A stretch of DNA of 62,383 bases from Sphingobacterium psychroaquaticum (lineage in GTDB: Bacteria; Bacteroidota; Bacteroidia; Sphingobacteriales; Sphingobacteriaceae). The DNA lies in contig NZ_FXAU01000007.1 of the NCBI RefSeq assembly GCF_900177625.1, positions 1 through 62,383 of the forward strand, given 5' to 3'. The notes beneath the pieces were generated by a model. That model was not told the DNA's origin. It saw nothing but the letters and a program-made list of their open reading frames with translations, and made no database searches. Below, piece by piece: positions 41,542 to 50,795 of this stretch (the first letter of the stretch is position 1; every line of letters begins with the position of its first letter). A program made the position numbers and the translations under genes.

Positions 41542-44013
41542 ATGAAAAAGTGGTTTAAGGAAAACTCGACACATTTTATCATCATCGCGATCTTTATTGT
41601 GTTGGTGTTCTTCTACTTCTCGCCAATTTTTGGTGGGAAAACATTAATGCAGCATGACGTGATGCAGGCCGAAGGGAGTCAGAAAGAACTCTTCGACTAT
41701 AAAGCGCTTGATGGACATGCCCCGCTATGGACTAATTCCATGTTTGGCGGTATGCCGACCTACCAGATTTGGTATGCGCATGCGACCAATGTCACGACCT
41801 ATATTGGTAAAGCACTAAAAACGGTATTTCCGGTGCCCACTGATATTGTGCTCCTTTATCTTCTGGGCGGATACTTCTTGTTTTCGGTATTGCGCTTAAA
41901 GCCATGGCTTGCTGCGGTCGGTGCGATAGCATTGGCATTTACATCGTACAACTTCATTTATATCGAAGCGGGCCATTTGAACAAAGCATATGCCATTGCA
42001 TACCTGCCACCAATTATTGGTGCGGTTTTACTTTGTTATAGAGGAAATCGACTGTGGGGAGCTACACTCTTAGCGTTATTCATGGCGTTGGAGATACGGA
42101 CAAACCACATCCAGATGACCTACTATCTATTCATCGCATTATTGGTGTTTGTACTGTTTGAACTATATCATGCTATTCGCGATAAGAAACTAAAGCAGTT
42201 TGCGCAGGCCTCAGCCATCCAGATTGGAGCCGTTCTATTAGCGGTCCTAGTAAATGCTTCTGTTCTGTTTCCAACATATGAGTACAGTAAACTTACGACA
42301 CGCGGTAAGGCGAATATTGTAAAGGTGGAAGACGGAGGAAAAAGCGGTGGATTGGATAAGGAATATGCGTACGACTGGAGCCAGGGAGTAGGAGAAAATA
42401 TTACATTTTTGATTCCGAACGCCTATGGTGGTATGACTGGCGGAGTGTTGGATGAAAAGTCTGACGTAGTAAAGTTCTTTACCAGCAAAGGTTTTCCAGA
42501 AGGACAGGCGCTTCAGATTGCCCAAAGCCTACCAACCTATTGGGGTGAAAAGAGAATGACCTCAGGCCCATGGTATTTCGGTGCCGCGGTGATCTTCTTG
42601 TTTGTATTGGGACTGATCATTGTGAAAGACCGCATTAAGTGGTGGATCTTGGCCGCAACGGTGCTTATTATTTTCTTGGCATTCGGACGTCATTTCCCAC
42701 TTATATCGGATATATTCTTCGATTATTTCCCGATGTATAATAAGTTCCGGGCAGTCGAATCAACGCTTGTTATTGCAGCCATTTTAATTCCGGTGTTAGC
42801 GATGCTGGCCGTCAACGAATTGCTGACAAAAGGGGATCAGATCGAAAAACTTGATAAGAAGGTTCTGTACACTTTTATTGGTGTTGGTGGTTTATGTTTA
42901 GTGGTGGCTTTGATGCCTAGTTTATTCTTAGACTTTAAAACGTCGACACATAGAGATTTTGTTGCCCATTTAGCCCAGCAATTAGGTGATCAAGGTGCCG
43001 CCAATGAATTGGCGAATGCCTTAGTGAAAGACCGGACATCGTTGGCTACAAAAGATGCTTACCGCTCTTTATTTATTGTAGCACTAACATTTGGTCTAGT
43101 TTGGTTCTATATCAAGAAGAAACTTAATGTAACGGCTTTTATTGCTATCCTTGGTGTGGTGATTTTGGCGGACTTATGGTCCGTTGATAAACGCTACCTA
43201 AACAATGATTCGTTTGTGGATGACCGCGCAGCGAAATCGCATGTGGTTGAACGTGAGGTCGACCAACTTATTCGTTTGGATAAAGATCCTAGCTATAGAG
43301 TACTTGATCTAACAACGAATCCGTTCTCTGACGCACGTGCTTCTTATTTCCATAAGAGTCTTGGGGGGTACCATGCGGCAAAGCTGATGCGCTTTCAAGA
43401 AATCTTAGAACACCAGTTTAATGGTGCCATCAACGAAGACGTTTTGGATATGTTCAACGTACGTTATTTGATTACGCAAAATCAACAAAATGGGGCAGAG
43501 CAAATTCAACGTCGTAGCACAGCAGCAGGAAACGCCTGGTTTGTCAATAAGGTAACATTTGTAAAAGATAATGCACAGGAGATGCAAGCGATTAGCAGCT
43601 TTGATCCAACGAAGGAAGCTTTTGTGCACGAAGAATTCAAGGATAAGCTTAATGCTTCCCGTTTAGGACAGCCGGCAAATGCAGAAATTAAGCTTGTTTC
43701 CTACCATCCAGATACATTGAAATATGAATCTACTTCTCCGAACGATGCTTTTGCTGTGTTCTCCGAAGTATATTATGATAAAGGATGGAAAGCATATATT
43801 GATGGGAAAGAAGTGCCGATTATTCGCGCCGATTATATTCTGCGTGCATTACAAATTCCAGGAGGAAACCATAAGATCGAGTTTATATTCGCACCAGCGT
43901 CTATGCGCATCAGTAGTATGATATCGCTTATTGCGTCGATTGTATTGGTGTTAGGGCTCGCTGGAACCGTGTATTTCTCCTCTCGGAAAAATAAGGCACC
44001 AGCCAAGAAATAA
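41542..44013 (+). CDS. YfhO family membrane protein
   Basis: An 823-residue membrane protein of the YfhO family, GT-C glycosyltransferase-like. About twelve helices fill the first 540 residues; the periplasmic loop near 45-75 (FDYKALDGHAPLWTNSMFGG) holds the conserved acidic and Trp residues. The C-terminal soluble domain (about 560-790) with YYDKGWKAYIDGKEVPII precedes one last helix near 795-815. In other phyla YfhO modifies teichoic acids or is needed for surface polysaccharide; here the acceptor is unknown. It ends at the shared terminator with rnhB. Confidence 0.85.
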   Translation: MKKWFKENSTHFIIIAIFIVLVFFYFSPIFGGKTLMQHDVMQAEGSQKELFDYKALDGHAPLWTNSMFGGMPTYQIWYAHATNVTTYIGKALKTVFPVPTDIVLLYLLGGYFLFSVLRLKPWLAAVGAIALAFTSYNFIYIEAGHLNKAYAIAYLPPIIGAVLLCYRGNRLWGATLLALFMALEIRTNHIQMTYYLFIALLVFVLFELYHAIRDKKLKQFAQASAIQIGAVLLAVLVNASVLFPTYEYSKLTTRGKANIVKVEDGGKSGGLDKEYAYDWSQGVGENITFLIPNAYGGMTGGVLDEKSDVVKFFTSKGFPEGQALQIAQSLPTYWGEKRMTSGPWYFGAAVIFLFVLGLIIVKDRIKWWILAATVLIIFLAFGRHFPLISDIFFDYFPMYNKFRAVESTLVIAAILIPVLAMLAVNELLTKGDQIEKLDKKVLYTFIGVGGLCLVVALMPSLFLDFKTSTHRDFVAHLAQQLGDQGAANELANALVKDRTSLATKDAYRSLFIVALTFGLVWFYIKKKLNVTAFIAILGVVILADLWSVDKRYLNNDSFVDDRAAKSHVVEREVDQLIRLDKDPSYRVLDLTTNPFSDARASYFHKSLGGYHAAKLMRFQEILEHQFNGAINEDVLDMFNVRYLITQNQQNGAEQIQRRSTAAGNAWFVNKVTFVKDNAQEMQAISSFDPTKEAFVHEEFKDKLNASRLGQPANAEIKLVSYHPDTLKYESTSPNDAFAVFSEVYYDKGWKAYIDGKEVPIIRADYILRALQIPGGNHKIEFIFAPASMRISSMISLIASIVLVLGLAGTVYFSSRKNKAPAKK

Positions 44014-44063
44014 ACGGCTTAAGATAGCCTATGATGGCACGAGGTATAAGCTCGTGCCAGTCG

Positions 44064-44112
44064 AAAACCTTTAAAATAACTTAAGCTGCGGCTCTGTTAT
44101 TTTAAAGGTTTT
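44064..44112. terminator. Bidirectional terminator between yfhO-like and rnhB genes
   Basis: A 17-bp perfect stem (44064-44080 with 44096-44112; arm aaaacctttaaaataac), spanning the rnhB stop at 44071. A second hairpin tggcacgag/ctcgtgcca lies at 44035-44059 just after the yfhO-like stop. Confidence 0.8.
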
Positions 44113-44667
44113 TCTATGATGTATACACGAACCATACGCCAACACCGCATTGCGATGTTTTATTGTAGGGTATCCTTTATTGGACAACCAATCATATTGC
44201 GGGAAATCCTGCGCTATACCGTCCATGTACTCATCGCGGTATGTCTTAGCAAGTATCGAGGCTGCGGCGATGGAAAGATATTTACCATCCCCTTTTACGA
44301 TACAGGTGTGTGGCACTTGCTGGTAGGTTTTAAAGCGATTTCCGTCTACAATGATAAAATCTGCCTTCGTTGACAGTTGATCCAAAGCACGGTGCATGGC
44401 CAGGTAGGATGCATTAAGAATGTTAATCTGGTCGATTTCTGCGGCGGATACGCTCGCTACAGCAAAAGCTAAGGCTTCTTGTTCAATAATCGGGCGTAGC
44501 GCCATGCGCTTTTTCTCGGAAAGCTGTTTCGAATCATTCAGTAATGGATTGGAATAATCTGATGGAAATATAACAGCCGCCGCATAGACCGGCCCGGCGA
44601 GGCAACCGCGACCCGCCTCGTCACAGCCCGCTTCAATAAGCTCTTTTTGGAAAGTAGATAATAACAT
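44071..44667 (-). CDS. rnhB: Ribonuclease HII
   Basis: A 198-residue RNase HII that removes ribonucleotides from DNA. The catalytic Asp16-Glu17 lie in [16 protein letters not shown], with further acidic residues in [12 protein letters not shown] and FIIVDGNRF; the C-terminal HRKTFKI is retained. The start at 44667 is chosen: the frame opens twelve codons further, but that would lie inside the promoter TTG-N21-TATCTTTG at 44672-44703, whose -7 box ends four bases before this ATG. Confidence 0.95.
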   Translation of the reverse strand: MLLSTFQKELIEAGCDEAGRGCLAGPVYAAAVIFPSDYSNPLLNDSKQLSEKKRMALRPIIEQEALAFAVASVSAAEIDQINILNASYLAMHRALDQLSTKADFIIVDGNRFKTYQQVPHTCIVKGDGKYLSIAAASILAKTYRDEYMDGIAQDFPQYDWLSNKGYPTIKHRNAVLAYGSCIHHRKTFKITEPQLKLF

Positions 44668-44671
44668 GAAG

Positions 44672-44703
44672 CAAAGATAGTCATTCGTCTTTCCATGTAA
44701 CAA
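44672..44703 (-). promoter_or_regulatory. rnhB promoter (Bacteroidota consensus)
   Basis: On the minus strand TTG (44703-44701), 21-base spacer, TATCTTTG (44679-44672), then CTTC and ATG. It decides the rnhB start and implies a nearly leaderless message. Confidence 0.7.
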
Positions 44704-44805
44704 CTCTGTGATGGCAATTGATTTACACTAATTTACATTAGTAATTTCTTTCTTTGTATTGAATAACAAAAAACAATCTCGCTACACGAGGGTTTTTCTG
44801 TTGAT

Positions 44806-45543
44806 ATGTTTGCGATGAAAAGAAATATTTTAGGTATTGTACTATTGTTTTTAGGTTTATGTGGGTTTGCACAAAAGAAAGAGGCAGTAGATTTTCATGT
44901 GAATAAAAGCATTATCGTTGATGGAGACTTGTCGGAATGGGCTACCTGGGCTGATGTGGGCAACCAAGGAAAATGGTTCTATCAAATTGCACACGATGCA
45001 CAAAACATATTTGTCGCTGTCCGTGTAAAAGACCCAACACTACAAAATCTGGTTGCTAGAAATGGTGTTATCCTCAATTTTATGGCTGATCACAAGAAAA
45101 AAAAGGACCGTATTTTTGTATATCCTTTTCCAGATAGAGAGGTTAAGCGAGCCATGTTACAGGTAGATTTTGATCCAGCAAAGGATTATAAGAGCGACTT
45201 GATTAGCCGGACTCGTGGATACTATGTGTCGGGCTTTCCTACGATTATTGACGGCTTATTGTCGTTACAAAATAATTATGGGCTGAAGGCAGAAGCGCGG
45301 ATACAGGATAGTGTTTTGTGTTATGAAGCAATTATTCCCAAGAGCTTGGTAACCATTGTCGATCATAAAATGGTGCTGAAAATATCTATTAATGATGAAA
45401 GAACTGCTTTTCCGACAACAGCGAATAATAATAACCGATCCGGTAGCAGCTCGCTACATAGAGTGAACTCTTCGCGCATGACAGGGAAGTCAAAAACGAA
45501 GATCACGATGGAAGTCGTGCTGCAAGGAACGTTGGTAGAATAA
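44806..45543 (+). CDS. Secreted CBM9-like domain protein
   Basis: A 245-residue exported protein. A signal peptide ends near GFAQKK (about 24). The domain that follows has features of the CBM9-like beta-sandwich used by Bacteroidota (IIVDGDLSEWATWADVG, FVAVRVKDPTLQNLVARNG, residues about 35-90), where it can bind sugars or sit beside enzyme domains. A second ATG three codons in (44815) could also start it. It precedes the beta-barrel protein gene by five bases, so both form an operon and probably act together at the outer membrane. Confidence 0.72.
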   Translation: MFAMKRNILGIVLLFLGLCGFAQKKEAVDFHVNKSIIVDGDLSEWATWADVGNQGKWFYQIAHDAQNIFVAVRVKDPTLQNLVARNGVILNFMADHKKKKDRIFVYPFPDREVKRAMLQVDFDPAKDYKSDLISRTRGYYVSGFPTIIDGLLSLQNNYGLKAEARIQDSVLCYEAIIPKSLVTIVDHKMVLKISINDERTAFPTTANNNNRSGSSSLHRVNSSRMTGKSKTKITMEVVLQGTLVE

Positions 45544-45548
45544 ATATA

Positions 45549-48386
45549 ATGAGAAGAGATAATATGATACATGTGTTTAGGGCTATAGGAGTAACAGTAG
45601 CTTGTTTACTCTTGATGAGTGGAGCCTTGTTTGCCCAAACGGGAAAAGTCGTGCAAGGTATGTTGCGCGATACGGAATCGAGAACAGTCGCCGGAGCATC
45701 GGTACAGCTTATTGCTGGTAAAGACACAATGGGAACAAGCTCGTCCGGAGCAGGGATATATACGTTCAATAATGTGCGCGCTGAAGCATTTAAAATCAAA
45801 GTAAGTAGCCTTGGTTTTGAACCGTTTGAAAAAGAATTTACCTTTCCGAAAGGACAGGAGAAAATGATTATTCCTTCTTTCGAATTAACCGGAATTCCAA
45901 ACATGTTGGAAGAGATTGTCGTTGGAGGAGTTATCAGTGTGCAGGTCAAAGGAGATACAATTGAGTACGGTACCAAAGACTTAAAGCTGCGAGAAGGTGC
46001 TGTTGCGGAGGATGCGCTAAAAAAACTGCAAGGTGTGGAGGTCGATAAAGATGGTAATGTAACCGCTCAAGGAGAGTCAGTAACGCGTGTTCGGATCAAC
46101 GGAAAGGATTTCTTTGGTGGAGATGTAAAAACGGCAACACAAAACCTACCTGCAAATATTATTCAGAAGTTACAAATCGTCGATGATTATGGGGATATGG
46201 CTAACCTTACTGGGAACAAAAGTGGAAGCTCGGAGAAGGTCTTGAATATCCAAATAGATCCACAATATAATAAAGGTTATATGACGACGCTGCGCGCTGG
46301 ATACGGAACCGAAGACCGTTATCAAACAACGGGAATGTGGATGGGGTTGAATAATAATACGCAAGTTTCTGTTTTGGGTAACTTGAACAATATGAATGCC
46401 CAGCTTTTTGACTTTAACAGCATGGGCGGTGGTGCCCGTCGACGCCAAGGCGGTGGCGGTGGACGCGGCGGAGGTATGTTTGGAGCAACTTCCGGTTTGA
46501 CCAATACGGGATCTATTGGACTGAATGTACGCCATGATTTCTCGGAGAAGCTTAAAGTATACGGGAGTTATTCCTATGGCCGCGATGATAATACAACACT
46601 AACGAGTTCGAGACAAGAGAATCTTGGTTTAAACCAGATCAACAGCTCTAGTTCTGATAATAATGCGATCAAGGCAAGCCATCGCTTTGAGAGTAATATC
46701 GAGTGGAATATTACAGATAAGGATTACTTAAAGATATCTCCACAAATTGGTTTTGATAACAACGATGGCCGGATCTATGATAATACCAGCATCTATTTTG
46801 GAGATGTGTTAAACAACATTCAAAATCTAAATACATCGTCTAAAACATCTACTCCGCGATATAACGTGAGTGGTTTATATAACCGTAAGCTAAACGATAA
46901 AGGAAGAAACTTTTTCTTGAACTTTAACTATGATAATGCTGCAACGGAGAGTGACTACAATCGTATTTTGGAAAATCTAGTTGCAAGCGAAAGTAATCCT
47001 AATGCGTCAATGGATTCAATCTATGAACAGACGATACAGGCAATGATGAATAAGAGCTGGAACGCAGGAGGGACGTTATCCTACACCGAACCGTTGAGTA
47101 AAAACGGGCGGATGGAAATTACCTATGATTTGAATAAGAATAAATACGACAATTCGAATACCCAAAAAGGATATGACCGACTAGGGAATATTATAGATAA
47201 TCCTTTGCTCAACTATAGCTACGATTATGATTATTCTTTTACCACGCATCGCGTCGGAGCAAGTTATATTCATAGTGATGATAAATTAACTTACTCTTTA
47301 GGAGCCTCGGTGCAACCTTCTGTCTTAAATGGTATGGCCTATAGTCTATCAGAGTCTGCGGTTATCGATCGTAAGAACTTTAATATTGTCCCAATTGCGC
47401 GGTTCGAATATAAATTCTCTAGACAGAAAAATATATCTGTAAACTATTCAGGGCAAGCAACAGAACCCGGTGTAAGCCAGATTCTTCCCTTCGAAGTTAG
47501 TACGAATCGTACCAATACAACAATTGGTAATCCGGACTTAGATCCTGAATTTAGACATCAAATGCAGGTTCGTTATCGTAGCGGTGATTTCCAGAAAGGG
47601 AATACATTTTTCGCCATGTTAAATGCAAATCTTACGACAGATAAAATTGTGAACTTTCGTAAATCGTACCGCGATGAATCTGCTGCTAAATTAGGTGTGT
47701 TGCAGGAAATCCGTTATCTAAATGCCGGTGAGAATGTATACGGTATAAATTCATTTTACCATTATGGAAAGTCATTAAAAGAGAAAACATACAACCTGAT
47801 GTTGATGGGGTCTGTTAATTATAATAAGAATGTTTCCTTTATCTCTAATGAACGAGAAGCACTTTCTGGTGATAAAAACATTGCGAACAATTGGGTCTTT
47901 ATGCAGGGCGTTATGTTTCGATATAATCCGTCAGAAAACTTGGAGATCAATCCAGGTGTTCGTTATTCGTATAACTATACAAAAAATACCTTTTCAAGCA
48001 ACAGTAACAGAAGTGTCTCTTCGTGGACACCTAATTTGATTGGATCGGTGAACATAACACCGACTACGATTTTTGGAGCTGATTTGTCAAAAACATTTAA
48101 TCAAGGGTACGGTGTAAATGCAAATCCATTTGTAATCAATACCTATATCGAGCAGCGATTCCTTGCTGGACAGCGAGCAACGGTTCGTTTACAAGGTTTT
48201 GACTTGCTTAATGAGCAAACAAATATTTCTAGAACGATATCTGATAACTTTATCACAGATAGCCAAACGAACCGTTTAGGACGTTATTTTATGTTGATTT
48301 TCACGTTTAAACTACAAAAGTTCTCTGGCGTGAATCCATTCCAGGAAGAGTCTGGACACGGCGGTATGCGTAGACCAAGAATGTAA
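45549..48386 (+). CDS. TonB-dependent receptor-like outer membrane beta-barrel protein
   Basis: A 945-residue outer-membrane protein. The signal peptide ends near ALFAQ (about 31). A CarboxypepD_reg-like domain follows (about 33-110). The plug-like region (about 120-230) contains EDALKKLQGVEVDKDGNVTA, and the rest is a barrel of the outer-membrane beta-barrel protein family with aromatic-rich strands to residue 945. A Gly/Arg-rich loop lies at about 295-316 (GGGARRRQGGGGGRGGG). Start codon is ATG 45549; 45564 is possible. It is operonic with the CBM9-like gene and closes with the terminator at 48409. Confidence 0.88.
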   Translation: MRRDNMIHVFRAIGVTVACLLLMSGALFAQTGKVVQGMLRDTESRTVAGASVQLIAGKDTMGTSSSGAGIYTFNNVRAEAFKIKVSSLGFEPFEKEFTFPKGQEKMIIPSFELTGIPNMLEEIVVGGVISVQVKGDTIEYGTKDLKLREGAVAEDALKKLQGVEVDKDGNVTAQGESVTRVRINGKDFFGGDVKTATQNLPANIIQKLQIVDDYGDMANLTGNKSGSSEKVLNIQIDPQYNKGYMTTLRAGYGTEDRYQTTGMWMGLNNNTQVSVLGNLNNMNAQLFDFNSMGGGARRRQGGGGGRGGGMFGATSGLTNTGSIGLNVRHDFSEKLKVYGSYSYGRDDNTTLTSSRQENLGLNQINSSSSDNNAIKASHRFESNIEWNITDKDYLKISPQIGFDNNDGRIYDNTSIYFGDVLNNIQNLNTSSKTSTPRYNVSGLYNRKLNDKGRNFFLNFNYDNAATESDYNRILENLVASESNPNASMDSIYEQTIQAMMNKSWNAGGTLSYTEPLSKNGRMEITYDLNKNKYDNSNTQKGYDRLGNIIDNPLLNYSYDYDYSFTTHRVGASYIHSDDKLTYSLGASVQPSVLNGMAYSLSESAVIDRKNFNIVPIARFEYKFSRQKNISVNYSGQATEPGVSQILPFEVSTNRTNTTIGNPDLDPEFRHQMQVRYRSGDFQKGNTFFAMLNANLTTDKIVNFRKSYRDESAAKLGVLQEIRYLNAGENVYGINSFYHYGKSLKEKTYNLMLMGSVNYNKNVSFISNEREALSGDKNIANNWVFMQGVMFRYNPSENLEINPGVRYSYNYTKNTFSSNSNRSVSSWTPNLIGSVNITPTTIFGADLSKTFNQGYGVNANPFVINTYIEQRFLAGQRATVRLQGFDLLNEQTNISRTISDNFITDSQTNRLGRYFMLIFTFKLQKFSGVNPFQEESGHGGMRRPRM

Positions 48387-48408
48387 TAGCAAAAAGAGAT
48401 AGTATAAT

Positions 48409-48449
48409 TAAAACAGCCGTAACAAATTGATAGTTACGGCTGTTTTTTT
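48409..48449 (+). terminator. Terminator after the beta-barrel gene
   Basis: A 14-bp perfect stem (48409-48422 with 48432-48445; arm aaaacagccgtaac) followed by a T run: rho-independent. Confidence 0.88.
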
Positions 48450-48515
48450 ATGACGGAGAATTCTATTCCTGACGATTAACAGATATATCGCTCTAAGGAT
48501 TCGTGAATAATTGTG

Positions 48516-48523
48516 TAACTTTG
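48516..48523 (+). promoter_or_regulatory. Putative -7 element for the M16 peptidase gene
   Basis: TAACTTTG (TAnnTTTG) lies 28 bases before the ATG at 48552. A TTG codon four bases after the box (48528) is in frame with the gene and could be an alternative near-leaderless start. Confidence 0.4.
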
Positions 48524-48551
48524 CAAGTTGAAAAAATCAAATCACATCGAT

Positions 48552-49778
48552 ATGGAATATGAAGTTATCCGTTTGGATAATGGTATTCGTGTGGTGCTAC
48601 ACCGACAGGCGTCACCTATCACCCACACCTGTTTGGTTGTCAATGCAGGAGCCAGGGATGAACAGGCCGGTAAATATGGCATGGCACACTTTATTGAACA
48701 CCTGCTCTTTAAGCAAACAGAAAGAAGATCAACACAGCAGATCTTAAACTATATTGAAGCGGTTGGTGGTGACCTCAATGCCTACACCACCAAGGAATAT
48801 ACCTGTATACATGCTTCTCTTTTAAACCCACATCTCCATAAAGCACTCGATCTATTCGAAGATATTATCTTTCATTCCACTTTCCCAGAGGAAGAAATGG
48901 AAAAAGAAAAAGGCGTTATTGTAGACGAGATGGCTTCGTACCTCGATAGTCCCGAAGAATCCATCATAGACGATTATGAAGATCTTGTATTCAAAAACTC
49001 TGGATTAGGGCACAATATCCTTGGATTGGAGGAAGACCTACTTGCTTTTGATCGTCCTGACGTGCAAAAGTTTTTACAAGAAAACTATAATACACACGAA
49101 ATCGTAGTCGGAATCACAGGAGACTATGATTTGAAGACCGTCGAGCGAATGGTGCGTCGTTATTTTGAACCAGTACCCGAAAATAACAGTCCGAAACTAC
49201 GAGCGCAGGTTGGTCGTACAATTGCCCAGCACATCGAGATCGAAAAACCGATCAACCAAGTACATTATATGCTAGGAGCGCAGGCATATAGCATTCGGGA
49301 TGATCGAAAAACAGGTTTGTTACTGCTTAATAATTTATTGGGTGGTATGGGGATGAGCTCGATCCTTAACCTATCAATTCGGGAGAAATATGGAATAGCC
49401 TATACCATTGAGTCTAACTACACCATGTTTTCTGATACAGGGTTGTTTACCATTTATCTGGGAACAGATGTGGAAAAAGTAAAGCGTGCAAAGCGACTTG
49501 TTTTTAAAGAGTTGGACAAGCTGAAGGATAAAGGGCTAACGGAGATTCAGCTCAAGAAAGCAAAAAATAAATTTAAAGGACAGATTGCGCTAGCAGAAGA
49601 AAATCGAATGAGCATGATTATTGCGGTGGCCAAAAATATTATGGACTACGATCGTATTATTTCACTGGACGAAGTATTTGCTAAAATTGATGCGGTTTCG
49701 GCACGTGAGTTTCACGATATCGCCATCGATATCTTTGATGAGGCAAAGCTCTCTTCTCTGGCTTTTGTTCCCGAATAA
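48552..49778 (+). CDS. M16 family zinc peptidase
   Basis: A 408-residue M16 (insulinase/pitrilysin) peptidase. The inverted zinc motif HxxEH is present in MAHFIEHLLF (residues about 49-53), with the third ligand Glu near residue 130 in EEEMEKEKGVIVDE. The C-terminal half is the inactive-type LuxS/MPP-like domain (about 175-400). So it is the catalytic subunit of the pair type, able to work with or without a partner. ATG 48552 is preferred; an in-frame TTG start at 48528 would add eight residues. The fabD gene follows 65 bases later. Confidence 0.88.
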   Translation: MEYEVIRLDNGIRVVLHRQASPITHTCLVVNAGARDEQAGKYGMAHFIEHLLFKQTERRSTQQILNYIEAVGGDLNAYTTKEYTCIHASLLNPHLHKALDLFEDIIFHSTFPEEEMEKEKGVIVDEMASYLDSPEESIIDDYEDLVFKNSGLGHNILGLEEDLLAFDRPDVQKFLQENYNTHEIVVGITGDYDLKTVERMVRRYFEPVPENNSPKLRAQVGRTIAQHIEIEKPINQVHYMLGAQAYSIRDDRKTGLLLLNNLLGGMGMSSILNLSIREKYGIAYTIESNYTMFSDTGLFTIYLGTDVEKVKRAKRLVFKELDKLKDKGLTEIQLKKAKNKFKGQIALAEENRMSMIIAVAKNIMDYDRIISLDEVFAKIDAVSAREFHDIAIDIFDEAKLSSLAFVPE

Positions 49779-49802
49779 CCGACCGCTTATTCCCGACAAT
49801 AC

Positions 49803-49833
49803 TTGCATAGAAAATCAACTTTATCTATGTTTG
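49803..49833 (+). promoter_or_regulatory. fabD promoter (Bacteroidota consensus)
   Basis: TTG (49803-49805), 20-base spacer, TATGTTTG (49826-49833); start codon 10 bases further at 49844. Confidence 0.65.
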
Positions 49834-49843
49834 TGTTTTAACT

Positions 49844-50746
49844 ATGACATTATCAATGAAAACAGCTTATGTTTTTCCAGGTCAAGGGGCGCAATTCGTA
49901 GGAATGGGCCAAGACCTTTACAATTTGAACGAAGAAACCAAAGCCTTATTCGAAAAGGCAAATGATATTTTGGGTTTCCGTATTACGGATATTATGTTTT
50001 CGGGAACGGATGAAGAGTTGAAACAAACCAATGTTACGCAACCGGCCATTTTTTTGCATTCCGTAATTCTAGCTAAAGCTCTGGGAGCAAGCTTTCAACC
50101 TTCTATGGTTGCGGGACACTCATTAGGCGAGTTTTCAGCCCTTGTAGCAGCAGGAGCACTGTCTTTTGAGGATGGACTACGTTTGGTGGCACAACGCGCA
50201 AATGCGATGCAGAAAGCCTGTGAAGCGCAACCCTCGACAATGGCTGCTATCTTAGGATTGGATGATGAAACGGTAGAACGCATCTGTGCGGAAGTTGAAG
50301 AAGTTGTTGTACCAGCAAACTACAATTGCCCGGGTCAGTTGGTTATCTCAGGATCGATCGAAGGCGTAGACAAAGCTTGTGTTTTATTGACAGAGGCAGG
50401 CGCTAAGCGTGCTCTTAAGCTAAACGTTGGTGGTGCATTTCACTCTCCTTTAATGGAGCCAGCAAAAGTAGAGCTGCAAGCCGCAATTGAGGCGACAGAA
50501 ATCAAAACGCCTGTTTGTCCGATTTATCAGAATGTGGATGCAAAGCCATATACTGATCCGGCACAGATTAAAGAAAACTTAATTGCGCAATTAACTGGTG
50601 CGGTGCGTTGGACACAGACTGTTCAAAATATATTAGCTGACGGAGCAGAGGCATTCGTTGAGGTTGGTCCAGGAAATGTATTACAAGGACTAGTCAAGAA
50701 AGTTGACCGTACGGTACAGACCTCGGCAGCGACAGTAGAAGCATAA
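49844..50746 (+). CDS. fabD: Malonyl-CoA:acyl carrier protein transacylase
   Basis: A 300-residue cytosolic acyltransferase that loads malonyl onto ACP for fatty acid synthesis. The nucleophile Ser93 is in GHSLGE and the catalytic His200 in GGAFHSPLM; the oxyanion part FPGQGAQ lies at 11-17 and the late GPGNVLQGLVKK is conserved. A second ATG four codons in (49856) may be the true start, since FabD often begins MKTAYVFPGQG. It has its own promoter (49803-49833) and ends at a bidirectional terminator shared with trhO. Confidence 0.96.
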   Translation: MTLSMKTAYVFPGQGAQFVGMGQDLYNLNEETKALFEKANDILGFRITDIMFSGTDEELKQTNVTQPAIFLHSVILAKALGASFQPSMVAGHSLGEFSALVAAGALSFEDGLRLVAQRANAMQKACEAQPSTMAAILGLDDETVERICAEVEEVVVPANYNCPGQLVISGSIEGVDKACVLLTEAGAKRALKLNVGGAFHSPLMEPAKVELQAAIEATEIKTPVCPIYQNVDAKPYTDPAQIKENLIAQLTGAVRWTQTVQNILADGAEAFVEVGPGNVLQGLVKKVDRTVQTSAATVEA

Positions 50747-50755
50747 TAGCTATAC

Positions 50756-50795
50756 AAGCATAAAAAAAGAGGCCCAGGCCTCTTTTTTTATGCTT
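50756..50795. terminator. Bidirectional terminator between fabD and trhO
   Basis: A perfect 19-bp-arm palindrome (50756-50774 with 50777-50795, 2-base centre; core aagaggcc/ggcctctt) with A7 and T7 tracts. It overlaps the trhO stop at 50788-50790. Confidence 0.92.

Noticed and set aside
46170..46535. Antisense open frames inside the beta-barrel gene
   Set aside because: No start signal or conserved motif; the sense frame is a full receptor-like protein.
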